A stretch of DNA of 64,000 nucleotides from the NCBI RefSeq assembly GCF_022898935.1, contig NZ_JALIRP010000004.1:248001-312000 (forward strand), written 5' to 3'. Below the pieces are notes generated by a model that was not told the origin of the DNA, did no database searches, and was given only the letters and a program-made list of their open reading frames with translations. The DNA comes from Paenibacillus mangrovi. Its GTDB lineage: Bacteria > Bacillota > Bacilli > Paenibacillales > Paenibacillaceae. A program made the position numbers and the translations under genes. Below, piece by piece: positions 25,857 to 35,236 of the stretch. Numbering within the stretch: position 1 is the first letter of the stretch; each line of letters opens with the position of its first letter.

Positions 25857-26822
25857 TCATGCCAAGTGACAGGCTACAAAATGTCCTCCGCCAGCGTCAC
25901 GGAATACGGGTACTTCTTCCTTGCAGCGGCCCACGGCGAATGGACAGCGCGTATGAAACTTGCATCCGGCCGGCGGATCCGCAGGGTTCGGAATATCCCC
26001 TTTCAGCACAATCCGTTCCCGTTTCAGCTTCGGTATAGGTATAGGTACTGCCGATAATAGAGCCTTCGTATAAGGATGCAGCGGATTCTTGAATAGCTCA
26101 TCCCGGGAAGCTGTCTCCATCATCGATCCCAGATACATGACACCAATCCGAGAACAGAGATGTTCGACTACGCTGAGGTCATGTGAGATGAACAAGTATG
26201 TGAGTCCACGTGTATCCTGAAGCTTACGGAATAAATTAATAATTTGGGCTTGGATGGATACATCCAGAGCTGAGACAGGTTCATCGGCGATAATCAGATC
26301 CGGATTCAAAATGAGCGCGCGCGCAATCCCGATCCGCTGCCGCTGCCCACCTGAAAATTCATGCGGAAATCGGTCAAAATGATAGGATGACAAACCACAG
26401 GATTTCAGAACTTCGAGCACAAGGTTCCGGATTTCCTCTTTAGGTGCTAAACCGTGATCCAGCAGCGCTTCGCCAATGGCATCCCCCACTCGAACCCTCG
26501 GATTAAGCGAGCTGTATGGATCCTGGAAAATGAGCTGCATGCTTGGACGAATTTTACGAAGTTCTTGGGGAGACAAGCCATAGAGATCTACGCCTTTGAA
26601 TTTCACTTCTCCCTCCGTCTTTTCGGTCAGTCGGATAATGGTTTTACCGACGGTGCTTTTCCCGCTGCCGGATTCTCCGACAAGGCCGAATGTTTCTCCC
26701 TTTTGAATCGACAAACTGATACCATCAACGGCTTTAACGTGGCCCACGGTCCGGTTCAGCAGTCCTTTTTGAATGGGAAAGTACTTCTTGAGATGGTTTA
26801 CTTCAAGCAATGCTTCAGGCAT
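25857..26822 (-). CDS. Oligopeptide ABC transporter ATPase, OppF/DppF type
   Basis: A 321-residue ATPase with Walker A GESGSGKS (about 50-57), signature FSGGQRQRIGIARAL, Walker B LIIADEPVSALD and the C-terminal oligopeptide-type Cys motif (CKFHTRCPFAVGRCKEE) that in this subfamily can hold an iron-sulfur cluster. It energises uptake of peptides with the OppD partner. It is the last gene of a five-gene unit and overlaps oppD by eight bases. The ribosome site is GAGGAGGCG. Confidence 0.95.
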   Translation of the reverse strand: MPEALLEVNHLKKYFPIQKGLLNRTVGHVKAVDGISLSIQKGETFGLVGESGSGKSTVGKTIIRLTEKTEGEVKFKGVDLYGLSPQELRKIRPSMQLIFQDPYSSLNPRVRVGDAIGEALLDHGLAPKEEIRNLVLEVLKSCGLSSYHFDRFPHEFSGGQRQRIGIARALILNPDLIIADEPVSALDVSIQAQIINLFRKLQDTRGLTYLFISHDLSVVEHLCSRIGVMYLGSMMETASRDELFKNPLHPYTKALLSAVPIPIPKLKRERIVLKGDIPNPADPPAGCKFHTRCPFAVGRCKEEVPVFRDAGGGHFVACHLA

Positions 26823-27798
26823 GAACTAACGCCTCCTCATACAGCCAGCAAGCGGCTTTCTGCTGCCCGGTGACTTCTTTCAATGCGGGCTGTTTGGTTC
26901 TACAGATGTCCATGCAGTGTTCACAGCGATCATGGAAATAGCAGGAATCAGTCAACTCAAGCGGATTTGGCACCTGTCCCGGAATGGAGTACAGCTCATC
27001 CTGGCGCTGGTTGATGATAGGCTTGGATTTGAGTAAGCCCTGTGTATATGGATGTTTCGGCGACTGAAAGAGCTTGACGACCTCTCCTTCTTCGACGATT
27101 TTCCCCGCATACATAACAATCACGTAATCCGCCATCTCCGCTACAACACCGAGATCATGGGTAATAAGCATAATGGACATATTGGACTGTTCTTTGAACT
27201 GACGGAGCATATCCAGAATCTGTGCCTGAATCGTTACATCCAGCGCAGTCGTAGGCTCATCGGCAATAAGCAGCTTCGGGCTACTAGAAATGGCAATGGC
27301 AATCATGATCCGCTGTAGCATCCCCCCGCTCAATTCGTGCGGGTAAGAATCTACAATCTGCTTCGCTCTGGATATCCCGACCTGCTCGATCAGCTGAATG
27401 GCCCGCTCACGCGCTTCTTTTTTACTCAATTTCTGATGAACGATCAGAGGCTCCATAATCTGCTCACCAATCTTAAGCACCGGATTTAGTGAAGACATCG
27501 GCTCCTGAAAAATCATCGATATATCATTTCCACGAATCGTCCGCAGTTCATTTTTGCTTAATTGAAGCAGATCTTTTCCATCAAAGTGGATCTGACCATT
27601 CACGATTTTGCCGCCAGGCTCTTCTACCAGTCCCAAGATAGACATCGCGGTTACGCTTTTTCCACAGCCGGACTCTCCAACAATGCATACCGTTTCGCCT
27701 TCCCGGACACGCAGGCTGACATCGTCAACGGCTTTCACTTTGCCGCCTTCCGTATCGAAATAAGTGCTGAGATGGTCTATTCTAATTAAATCATTCAT
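26815..27798 (-). CDS. Oligopeptide ABC transporter ATPase, OppD/DppD type
   Basis: A 327-residue ATPase with Walker A GESGCGKS, signature LSGGMLQRIMIAIAI, Walker B LLIADEPTTALD and a C-terminal Cys motif (CYFHDRCEHCMDIC). It pairs with the OppF-type ATPase that follows. The start follows GGGAGA, 14 bases after the permease stop. Together with the two permeases and the binding protein it forms a complete importer. Confidence 0.95.
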   Translation of the reverse strand: MNDLIRIDHLSTYFDTEGGKVKAVDDVSLRVREGETVCIVGESGCGKSVTAMSILGLVEEPGGKIVNGQIHFDGKDLLQLSKNELRTIRGNDISMIFQEPMSSLNPVLKIGEQIMEPLIVHQKLSKKEARERAIQLIEQVGISRAKQIVDSYPHELSGGMLQRIMIAIAISSSPKLLIADEPTTALDVTIQAQILDMLRQFKEQSNMSIMLITHDLGVVAEMADYVIVMYAGKIVEEGEVVKLFQSPKHPYTQGLLKSKPIINQRQDELYSIPGQVPNPLELTDSCYFHDRCEHCMDICRTKQPALKEVTGQQKAACWLYEEALVHA

Positions 27799-27812
27799 CG
27801 AAAGTCTCCCAC

Positions 27813-28742
27813 CTACCTCTTCTGTTTAGGATCAAGAACATCCCGGAGCCCGTCACCGAAAATATTGATCGCAATGACGGTTGCAAATATCGAAAACCCC
27901 GGAGGTATCCAGAGCCATGGATGTTCCTGAAAATCAATCAGGTTGTTCGCAGCGTCAATCATATTCCCCCATGTAGGTGTTGGCGGCATGACACCAAGAC
28001 CAAAGAAGCTGAGTACGGATTCGCTGAGGATAGAGCCGCCGATATTCAGGGTTGCAATGACAATCAGTAATGGAACGATATTCGGGAGCAAATGGTTAAA
28101 CAATTTGCGTCTGTCGCGAAGTCCGAGCACAACCGCAGCCTGCATAAATTCGCGTTCACGCAGACTCAGCATCTGGCCCCGGACCATCCTGGCAAGACCC
28201 GGCCAGTTCACGAAGCCCAGCATAAACATCACGATATACATTCGGTATTCCGTCGGAATCTTCCAATCGGATAATAATGCGCCGAAAATAAACAGCAGCG
28301 GCAAACCCGGAATGGTAAGCAGTAAATCTGCTATTCGCATAATAACTTGATCGACAATGCCCCGGTAATAACCTGCGATTGCTCCAAGAAGTGCCCCGAT
28401 AAATACGGAGAGCACCATGGATGCGAGGCCTACCGTCAAAGAGATACGCCCTGCCTGCAGGACGCGGGTCAACACATCTCTTCCCATCGCATCAGTCCCC
28501 AGCCAATGTTTGAGACTCGGCGCCTTGTTCATCATGGCCATATTGATCTTATTGTCTGTATATGGTGAGAAGAACGGCCCGACAAAACAGGCTAAGAACA
28601 TGATGATAACAACCACTAATCCCGAAATAGCTAGCTTATTCTTTAGGAGCCTTCGCATCGACTGCCCAAACAGGGAAGAAGATTTCGGCCCGGTAATCTT
28701 GGACCCGATTGTCCCGGGCAGCGGCGTGCTGTTCAGTGACAT
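27813..28742 (-). CDS. Oligopeptide ABC transporter permease, OppC/DppC type
   Basis: A 309-residue inner-membrane permease. It has the OppC-type N-terminus with one membrane helix before a periplasmic segment (FFSPYTDNKINMAMMNKAPSLKHWLGTDAMGRDVLTRVLQAGRISL), five further helices and the ATPase-coupling EAA loop near REFMQAAVVLGLRDRRKLFNHLLPN. It partners the OppB-type permease encoded just upstream. Confidence 0.95.
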   Translation of the reverse strand: MSLNSTPLPGTIGSKITGPKSSSLFGQSMRRLLKNKLAISGLVVVIIMFLACFVGPFFSPYTDNKINMAMMNKAPSLKHWLGTDAMGRDVLTRVLQAGRISLTVGLASMVLSVFIGALLGAIAGYYRGIVDQVIMRIADLLLTIPGLPLLFIFGALLSDWKIPTEYRMYIVMFMLGFVNWPGLARMVRGQMLSLREREFMQAAVVLGLRDRRKLFNHLLPNIVPLLIVIATLNIGGSILSESVLSFFGLGVMPPTPTWGNMIDAANNLIDFQEHPWLWIPPGFSIFATVIAINIFGDGLRDVLDPKQKR

Positions 28743-28760
28743 GAAATAGTTCCCCCTTTT

Positions 28761-29717
28761 CTAATGCAGCCGGACGCGCGGGTCAGCAATATGGTACAGC
28801 ACATCGGAGATGAGCGTTCCGATTACTGTTAATATAGCAATCAGCATGGTAAAGCCCATCAGCAGCGGATAATCCCGCAGGCCAAAGGACTGCATGTACA
28901 GTTGTCCGATTCCCGGCCAGTTAAATATTTTCTCAATAATCAGTGAACCGCCGAATAATGCCGGAAGCTCGAAACCTACAAGCGTAATCGCCGGCAGAAG
29001 CGCATTGCGCAAGGCATGTCTGAATAGCACTTTACTTTCTTTCAATCCCTTGGCACGTGCGGTTCGGATATAATCCTGCTTGATCACATCGATCAAATTG
29101 CTGCGGAAGTAACGGGTCAACGAACCGACTCCAAGCAGCGTCATAACGACGACCGGAAGCGTCATGTGACGGATGACTTCCTTAACATACGCCCAGCCTG
29201 TAGCATTACTGCCCGTGGTCAGCATGCCTCCAGGCGGAAGCCACTTCAAGTCGACTGCGATTACCTTGATCAGGAACAAGCCGATGAAAAATGAAGGCAG
29301 TGACATCGCAGCGAAGATCAAAACCATGACCAGCGTATCAAACCACGAATACTGTTTATAGGCTGATACAACACCAATAATGACAGCTATCAGCCAGGTC
29401 AGGAATGTGGATACGCTCGCCAGCAAAAAGGAGTTCCAAATATATTCATTAAACAGGGTCAACACAGGTTTCTGCTGTGCGAGGGAATAACCGAAATCGC
29501 CATGAAAGGCATTCTTCATCCATATTCCGTACCGCTCCATCAAAGGCTTGTTGAAACCATAGATCTCCCTCAGCTCGGCCTTGCGCTCGGGACTAAGCTT
29601 AATGTTGTTGCTGATGTAATCCCCCGGCGTGAGCGCATATAGGCTAAAAATCAGGAGTGATGCAGCTAGCAGGATGATCAGCATATAACTGATCCGTTTC
29701 GTTAGATAAGCACTCAT
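28761..29717 (-). CDS. Oligopeptide ABC transporter permease, OppB/DppB type
   Basis: A 318-residue permease with the typical first helix and PGDYISNNIKLSPERKAELREIYGFNKPLMERYGIW segment, and the coupling loop QDYIRTARAKGLKESKVLFRHALRNALLP. Two adjacent ATG codons (29720, 29717) follow TTAGGAGGCTA; the second has the better spacing. The frame is open to 29756 without a ribosome site. Confidence 0.95.
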   Translation of the reverse strand: MSAYLTKRISYMLIILLAASLLIFSLYALTPGDYISNNIKLSPERKAELREIYGFNKPLMERYGIWMKNAFHGDFGYSLAQQKPVLTLFNEYIWNSFLLASVSTFLTWLIAVIIGVVSAYKQYSWFDTLVMVLIFAAMSLPSFFIGLFLIKVIAVDLKWLPPGGMLTTGSNATGWAYVKEVIRHMTLPVVVMTLLGVGSLTRYFRSNLIDVIKQDYIRTARAKGLKESKVLFRHALRNALLPAITLVGFELPALFGGSLIIEKIFNWPGIGQLYMQSFGLRDYPLLMGFTMLIAILTVIGTLISDVLYHIADPRVRLH

Positions 29718-29795
29718 CATTAGCCTCCTAATTGCATGATCCCCCGCCTGCAGCAAGGCCGCTTACAGACGAGGGATGGCATGTATATGTTTGGA

Positions 29796-31556
29796 TTATT
29801 GTGCCGGTTTCAGCGACCAGTCCGGAAGACTGTTGGCCAAACCGACAAATGGGCTAACGGCCAGATTTTCGATCCTTCCATTGTAGCCATAGACGGTTTT
29901 CTTATAGCTGGTGAAAATAATAGGAAGCTCGTCGTTTAGCAGCTGGAAGATTTCTTTGTATACTTTTTTGCGTTCTTCGATGTCTGATGTAGCTAAGCCT
30001 TTATCATAAAGCTCTTTCACCTTCGGATTGTCGTACCCTTTGATTTCACCATCCACGAACTGTACCAGTCCGTCGGAAGGATCTGTGAGCATTGGTGTCG
30101 AGAAGGATACGAGGTCGTAATCGCCACCTTCCACTTTCGATACGAGAGAGTTGAAATCAGCGAATACTTCAGGCTCGAATTTCACGCCCATTGCCTGGAA
30201 GTTTTCCTTGGCCACAGCGATAAAAATATCTGTTTGTTTGCTCTTCGATCCCAGGTAGTGAATAACGAGCTGCTTGCCATCTTTCTCGCGGATTCCGCCA
30301 GCCCCTTCCTTCCATCCGGCTTCATCCAGAAGCTGCTTGGCCTTTTCCGTATCGAATTTGTAAGGATTAATTCCGTCTTCCGTATAAGCCCAGGAAATCG
30401 GGGAAGACGGGATGTTCGCTACCGCGCCTGCGCCTTGGTTCGCGTCTACATAGATGCTTTGACGGTCTAGTCCATAAGCCAGTGCTTGACGAACTTTTTT
30501 GTCTTTCAGAGCTTCATGTTCCAAATTAACCTGCAGATATCCGTATGTGCTAGGCGTATAAGGAATGATGTTAACGAATCCAAGGCTTTTGAGTTTATCA
30601 ATATTTTCTGTCGTGGCACTAAACGAAGCGTAATCAACTTCTCCGGTTTCGAGATATTGCCATGTGTCGCCTTCGGAGGTTTTGTAAATGAAATGTTCCG
30701 TTTTCGGCTTGCCTTTGAAATAGTTCTCGTTCGCTACAAAACGCACTTCCTGTCCCGGAATAAACTTCTCCAACTTGTATGGACCGTTACCTACAGGGTT
30801 CGAGTGAAGCTTCTTAATGTATTCAAGCTGGCCGAACTTATAATCTTTGCCGTAATAGGCTTTGGACAAGACTTTGTCACCCAGCATAACGAGTGCAGTT
30901 GCATTAGGTTTCTCAAGAGTTACCGATACAGTCAGCGGATCAATAACCTTAATACCTTCGATACTTTGAGCCTTGCCTTCCTTATATGCTTGACCGCCCT
31001 TCACGGGGAGCGTCGGAATCATGGAGTCACCATCATAGGATTTATCAAAAAGAAGTGTCCAAGTAAATGCAACGTCATCAGCAGTCATTGGAGATCCATC
31101 ACTGAATTTCAAGTCCTTGCGCAGGTGGTATGTATACGTTAATTGATCGTCTGATACATCCCATTTTTCAGCCATATCAGGAATTGGAAGCCCTTTCTCA
31201 TCTACTGTTACCAAAGAGCTGAATAGCAGCGAGTTCACATTGGCGTCATATCCGCTTTGGATAAAATATGGCGTAAACGCACCACTCGGATCTGTCAAAC
31301 CAACGATAATCGTATCCGTGCGCTGCTTGGCAACCGCAGGAAGCTTAGACATATCGGCTGCGTCATATGGTGCGCTCAGGCCCGATTCCCCTGCTGGAGA
31401 CGCTGCCGGAGTCGCAGTCGGCTGATCCTTAGAGCCTTGCTCGGTTTGTGTCGTATTCGTGCTTGATGGCGCTGCTTCTTTTTGATCTGAGCATGCCGAA
31501 AGCAGCAGAGACCCGACAATAAGTAATGATGTTAATAAATAAACGCCTTTTTTCAT
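29796..31556 (-). CDS. Oligopeptide-binding lipoprotein, SBP family 5
   Basis: A 586-residue extracytoplasmic binding protein. The signal peptide ends in the lipobox LLLSAC (Cys about residue 22), followed by a Ser/Thr/Pro linker. The family-5 hallmarks are LTYTYHLRKDLKFSDGSPMTADDVAFTW and GNGPYKLEKFIPGQEVRFVANENYFKGKPK. It captures peptides for the four transporter genes that follow. The ATG at 31556 follows GGGAGGTTATATC. A palindrome 112 bases upstream may be its operator. Confidence 0.95.
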   Translation of the reverse strand: MKKGVYLLTSLLIVGSLLLSACSDQKEAAPSSTNTTQTEQGSKDQPTATPAASPAGESGLSAPYDAADMSKLPAVAKQRTDTIIVGLTDPSGAFTPYFIQSGYDANVNSLLFSSLVTVDEKGLPIPDMAEKWDVSDDQLTYTYHLRKDLKFSDGSPMTADDVAFTWTLLFDKSYDGDSMIPTLPVKGGQAYKEGKAQSIEGIKVIDPLTVSVTLEKPNATALVMLGDKVLSKAYYGKDYKFGQLEYIKKLHSNPVGNGPYKLEKFIPGQEVRFVANENYFKGKPKTEHFIYKTSEGDTWQYLETGEVDYASFSATTENIDKLKSLGFVNIIPYTPSTYGYLQVNLEHEALKDKKVRQALAYGLDRQSIYVDANQGAGAVANIPSSPISWAYTEDGINPYKFDTEKAKQLLDEAGWKEGAGGIREKDGKQLVIHYLGSKSKQTDIFIAVAKENFQAMGVKFEPEVFADFNSLVSKVEGGDYDLVSFSTPMLTDPSDGLVQFVDGEIKGYDNPKVKELYDKGLATSDIEERKKVYKEIFQLLNDELPIIFTSYKKTVYGYNGRIENLAVSPFVGLANSLPDWSLKPAQ

Positions 31557-31667
31557 GATATAACCTCCCATTTTCGACATATCTCATCATTAATCCTATG
31601 CGATAAGTATGATTTAAGATCGCATTTGTTATTGTTTATTATAGGAAGCATTTGGAGTTCTGTAAAT

Positions 31668-31688
31668 AGAGAACTTATAAAGTTTTCT
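31668..31688 (-). promoter_or_regulatory. Candidate operator upstream of opp operon
   Basis: Inverted repeat AGAGAACTT-ATA-AAGTTTTCT with one mismatch between arms, upstream of the binding-protein gene. A related palindrome lies before the adjacent ArsR-like regulator (32805-32822). Confidence 0.35.
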
Positions 31689-31748
31689 GAAAAATCTTAA
31701 ATTTCTTTTTATTTCTACTTTTGTTATTGAAATGAAAAAAGCCGCATA

Positions 31749-31794
31749 GCAAAAAACCTTCTTAACTGCCATGGGACAAATAAGGAGGTTTTCC
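31749..31794 (-). terminator. Terminator of the ArsR-like regulator gene
   Basis: AAAACCTTCTTA pairs with TAAGGAGGTTTT, with a TTTTTT tail on the minus strand. Confidence 0.8.
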
Positions 31795-31829
31795 TCTTTT
31801 AAAGATGCATGCAATTGTACCAACAGAAC

Positions 31830-32747
31830 CTATCCGCCCTCTTCAATATAATGGATCAGGCGATTCTGCAGCTTGTAGAGCGCATTCTTTCGAAGGCTGT
31901 ATTCCGTCAAATTCTCTCCTTCAAAATGTGCATATAATGCCCCCGCGCTCCGGAGCTTAGAGATATGATCATGGGTAATTCCCTTTGAAAGCTTCAAATG
32001 ACTCACAATTTCTGTAAACGTTCGGGGTCCTTGATGTAAAAATCTTAAAATCTTGAGCCGGTTTTTTTCACCCAAACTGCGGAGCAGCCGAAGATCATGT
32101 GTAGGAATGACGTCCTCGTCACCTAAATAGATGCATGAATTATAATGACAGATGATTTTATCACCATATTGGCTAACGATATTCAAAGGCTGAAAATGAT
32201 ACTGAGGAACGAGCCATAGCTCTTTGAACCCCGGAAATGGTTTGAACAGCATTCCATTGGTTGTCTCGTCCACAAACGCTTCTCCTTGGATCTCGGTCAG
32301 TCGCTGAAGCCTCTCTTTCTTTTCAAGTTGCAGCGCATTTAAAATGGCCGGGTCCACATTCTTATAATATTGTTCATTCCACTGGTGAAACAGGGATAGC
32401 ATGCTTTTTTGAAAAACCTCAAGTTCATACTGTGGGAATTTATTCCCATTTGCAGCGAAAAGTTCTATCAAATCGTGAATGCTTAACTGCTCAAACCATG
32501 TAAGAAAGCCATCAACCCCGAGTCCCTTCGGCACAAGGAAAGCGAGCAGATAGGCTAAGGTCCAATCACCGTTGATCAGCATTCCGTCAAGCGTTTTGGC
32601 AAACTCAGGCGTAAGCTTTTCTTTAGTTTCTTGGGCCCACGATGGAGCAAGATCAATTTTTTTATGTGACTTTCGGCATATGTAGGAATGTAGGCTGTTC
32701 ATAAATTCATGAATGGGTTCGAACTGTAGATCTATGGTATAATCCAA
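31830..32747 (-). CDS. ArsR-like winged-helix regulator with long N-terminal domain
   Basis: A 305-residue protein. About 215 residues form an uncharacterised helical N-terminal domain; the C-terminal part is an ArsR-type winged helix (LRSLGEKNRLKILRFLHQGPRTFTEIVSHLKLSKGITHDHISKLRSAGALY). No metal-binding Cys pair is visible in the recognition helix. The start is TTG at 32747 after GGGAGGAAACGCAGA. It lies upstream of the opp operon on the same strand and may control it; both promoters carry similar palindromes. Confidence 0.82.
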   Translation of the reverse strand: MDYTIDLQFEPIHEFMNSLHSYICRKSHKKIDLAPSWAQETKEKLTPEFAKTLDGMLINGDWTLAYLLAFLVPKGLGVDGFLTWFEQLSIHDLIELFAANGNKFPQYELEVFQKSMLSLFHQWNEQYYKNVDPAILNALQLEKKERLQRLTEIQGEAFVDETTNGMLFKPFPGFKELWLVPQYHFQPLNIVSQYGDKIICHYNSCIYLGDEDVIPTHDLRLLRSLGEKNRLKILRFLHQGPRTFTEIVSHLKLSKGITHDHISKLRSAGALYAHFEGENLTEYSLRKNALYKLQNRLIHYIEEGG

Positions 32748-32804
32748 TCTGCGTTTCCTCCCTTCGATGTTGTTTGAGTTGTAAAATTGACTCCATTATA
32801 ACTT

Positions 32805-32822
32805 GAACTCTTTAAAGAATTC
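32805..32822 (-). promoter_or_regulatory. Palindrome upstream of ArsR-like regulator
   Basis: GAACTC-TTTAAA-GAATTC, an inverted repeat with one mismatched position, located 58 bases before the TTG start. A candidate autoregulatory operator. Confidence 0.35.
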
Positions 32823-32947
32823 CACTTGTTTCCATCTATTTACTTGGAATTTTACGAAGTGACTGTGCTTTTATACAGTTTATTCGCCTTTACCTGCGAC
32901 AATTGACATCATACCAAATATACGGAACCGGATTCAACTCATACGAA

Positions 32948-32975
32948 AAGACACGATGCATATGCACCGTGCCCT
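32948..32975 (-). terminator. Terminator of the CBS/CorC-type gene
   Basis: On the minus strand CACGGTGCATATGCATCGTG forms a near-perfect hairpin followed by TCTTTTCG. Confidence 0.6.
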
Positions 32976-32992
32976 ATTTTCTATATTATACT

Positions 32993-34309
32993 TTATGCGC
33001 CCGCTTCCTCCACCATCATTTGCGGCTTCAGCAGCTTAATCCTTGATATGCGCTTTTGTTCCGTTTCCTCCACTATGAAAATATGACCATCGAGTTCAGC
33101 CGACTGCCCCTTTTGGGGAGGGATCGCTTCGACACGTGAATACAACCAACCGCCAACGGTGTCATAATCTGTCGTATCAAGCTCCAGATCGAATCGATCG
33201 TTCACTTCATCAATGAGCATTAATCCGTCAATCGAATATTCATTCTCACGAATCTTTTCAATGCCAGGACGCTCTTCATCAAATTCATCCTGAATTTCAC
33301 CGACGATTTCTTCCATAATGTCTTCAAGGGTTACAAGCCCGGATGTGCCACCGTACTCATCAATCAGTATGGCAATCTGAGTCTTGCCCCGCTGCATCAG
33401 TTTCAGCAGAGCACTGATCTGAATGGATTCCGGTACAGCAAGGATTGGACGAATTAAAGTGCTGTATTCAGTCGCATTGGAACGTAACAAATCCTTAATA
33501 TGAATAAATCCGATAATATGATCCTTGTCACCATCACAAACAGGATAACGGGTTCTCATGCCTTCGTAAGCAATTTCAAGATTTTCTTCCCGAGGCAACT
33601 GCGTGTTCAAACAGATCATTTCCGTACGGGGGATCATAATCTCGCGTCCGGTGGTTTCAACAAAATCAAAAATATTATCAACCAATGCAAGCTCCGTATT
33701 GTCAATGAGTCCGTTTTTGTTGCTTTCTTTCATCAGAATCCGAATCTCTTCCTCCGTATGGGCGGAATCAGATTCCGATGCCGGTGCAATGCGCAGCAAA
33801 CGCAGTAAAGCATTCGCTAGCCCGTTCAAAACCCAGATGAAAGGATACATCAGCTTATTAAAAAACACCATCGGAGCAGCTGACATCAATACGACAGATT
33901 CCGCGTTGCGGATCGCCATCGATTTCGGGGCCAGTTCTCCAAGCACTATGTGCAAAATCGTTATCAGCAGAAAAGCGATTGCCACGGCAATTCCGTGAAC
34001 AGCGGCTTCTCCAAAGCCCAAGGCATGTAACAGAGGTCTAATGAGACTTGCCATGAAAGGTTCTCCCAGCCATCCAAGTCCGAGTGAAGCGAGTGTGATG
34101 CCAAGCTGACAAGCAGATAAATAGGCATCCAGATTATTTACGATGCTTTGTGCAAAAACCGCACCTTTGCGTCCTTCATCAACCAGGGTTTCCACACGGC
34201 TGCTCCGTATTTTCACCATGGCGAATTCCGCGGATACAAAAAAACCATTTAATAATACCAATACCACTACCCAAATCAAATTTATGAAACTCGGTAAGGG
34301 GTCAGCCAA
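32993..34309 (-). CDS. CNNM/HlyC-CorC family membrane protein with CBS pair
   Basis: A 438-residue protein. An N-terminal CNNM (DUF21) domain with four hydrophobic segments (about 1-190) is followed by a CBS pair (about 205-330; REIMIPRTEMICLN and ILIDEYGGTSGLVTLEDIMEEIVGEI) and a C-terminal CorC_HlyC domain. Proteins of this type (YhdP/YugS in Bacillus) are linked to Mg2+ efflux or Mg2+ resistance. The start is TTG at 34309, preceded by AGGAAGAAGA. It has no M-box; a sigma-A-type promoter is visible upstream. Confidence 0.9.
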   Translation of the reverse strand: MADPLPSFINLIWVVVLVLLNGFFVSAEFAMVKIRSSRVETLVDEGRKGAVFAQSIVNNLDAYLSACQLGITLASLGLGWLGEPFMASLIRPLLHALGFGEAAVHGIAVAIAFLLITILHIVLGELAPKSMAIRNAESVVLMSAAPMVFFNKLMYPFIWVLNGLANALLRLLRIAPASESDSAHTEEEIRILMKESNKNGLIDNTELALVDNIFDFVETTGREIMIPRTEMICLNTQLPREENLEIAYEGMRTRYPVCDGDKDHIIGFIHIKDLLRSNATEYSTLIRPILAVPESIQISALLKLMQRGKTQIAILIDEYGGTSGLVTLEDIMEEIVGEIQDEFDEERPGIEKIRENEYSIDGLMLIDEVNDRFDLELDTTDYDTVGGWLYSRVEAIPPQKGQSAELDGHIFIVEETEQKRISRIKLLKPQMMVEEAGA

Positions 34310-34655
34310 TCTTCTTCCTATTCACCGTATTACTTAATCGGCAAATAGGTACACCTCCTTCGTATTGTAAAGTTGTAGACCAATTCAGTCATGTATGAAA
34401 TGTTCAGCATCAATTTCCCAATGGATCCACCTCCAATCTCTTTGTGTTTTTTAGGTACATATCATTAATTATATAATTATACAGTACACAGTCAAACGTC
34501 AGGGTATGACTGAATATTACAGGGACCTGATGTTTTTCTAAGCAAACCTTCGTTTAACAGGCCAAAAGAGCCGCCCCCTGTCATTTATGACAGGAAAGGC
34601 GGCCTTTTCAGCTTTTTGCAGATAAAATGATTTATTAATTTGAATTGATCAACGA
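34310..34655. other. Intergenic region between CBS/CorC-type gene and gerQ
   Basis: Holds a minus-strand promoter (TTGACT at about 34495, 16-base spacer, TATAAT), an AAGGAGGTG ribosome-like site before a five-codon TTG ORF close to the downstream gene, and the gerQ terminator at 34562-34608. No riboswitch was recognised. Confidence 0.45.
34562..34608 (-). terminator. Terminator of gerQ
   Basis: A long hairpin with GCCGCC/GGCGGC and CTGTC/GACAG stems flanked by AAAAG and CTTTT. Confidence 0.85.
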
Positions 34656-35162
34656 TTAGCGGCCTGGGACAGCGGTTCCTGTAACACCTGGATACTGGTA
34701 ATTCAGCGGCTCGTTAAATGTGATGTAATCCAGATTCAGTGTCAGCAAGATGATGCGTTGGCCTGTTGTACCGTCTACGATAATAATGTGATCACGCCCA
34801 GCTGCTTCAACTATGCCTGTGAATACTTTTGCATTCCACTGCGAGTTATTTTCATAGGTCATGTAAAAGGTCCCCGTCTTGCCGAGGTTCATACGCAAAA
34901 TATTCTCGATGTAGGATTGCTCGAATTGCGGTGGCGGACCTGGTATAACTGTTCCTCCCGGACCAATCGCACTGCCGCTGGGAACAGGCGGAGGAGTTGT
35001 TCCCGCACCACCCATAGTTCCCATTGGCATTCCACTGGGCATGCCCATGCTGCCTCCAGGCATACCCATACTGCCGCCAGGCATACCCATACTGCCACCA
35101 GACACACCAGGATATCCGCCTCCCACACCATAACTCACTGGACGAAAAGGATAAGGCATCAT
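34656..35162 (-). CDS. gerQ: Spore coat protein GerQ
   Basis: A 168-residue spore protein. The N-terminal half is Gly/Met/Pro-rich with a repeated GGSMGMP unit (three copies). The conserved C-terminal domain carries QSYIENILRMNLGKTGTFYMTYENN, HIIIVDGTTGQRIILLTLNLDYITF, as in GerQ, which holds the germination hydrolase CwlJ in the coat and is cross-linked by transglutaminase. The ATG at 35162 follows AAGGAGG; a second ATG follows directly. The adjacent upstream gene is cwlJ, which supports the call. Confidence 0.93.
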   Translation of the reverse strand: MMPYPFRPVSYGVGGGYPGVSGGSMGMPGGSMGMPGGSMGMPSGMPMGTMGGAGTTPPPVPSGSAIGPGGTVIPGPPPQFEQSYIENILRMNLGKTGTFYMTYENNSQWNAKVFTGIVEAAGRDHIIIVDGTTGQRIILLTLNLDYITFNEPLNYQYPGVTGTAVPGR

Positions 35163-35236
35163 TAGATTAAAATCCTCCTTATAAGTACAATTCCATATCA
35201 AAACTTACGTATTTCGCTCACATGACAATGGCGCAT

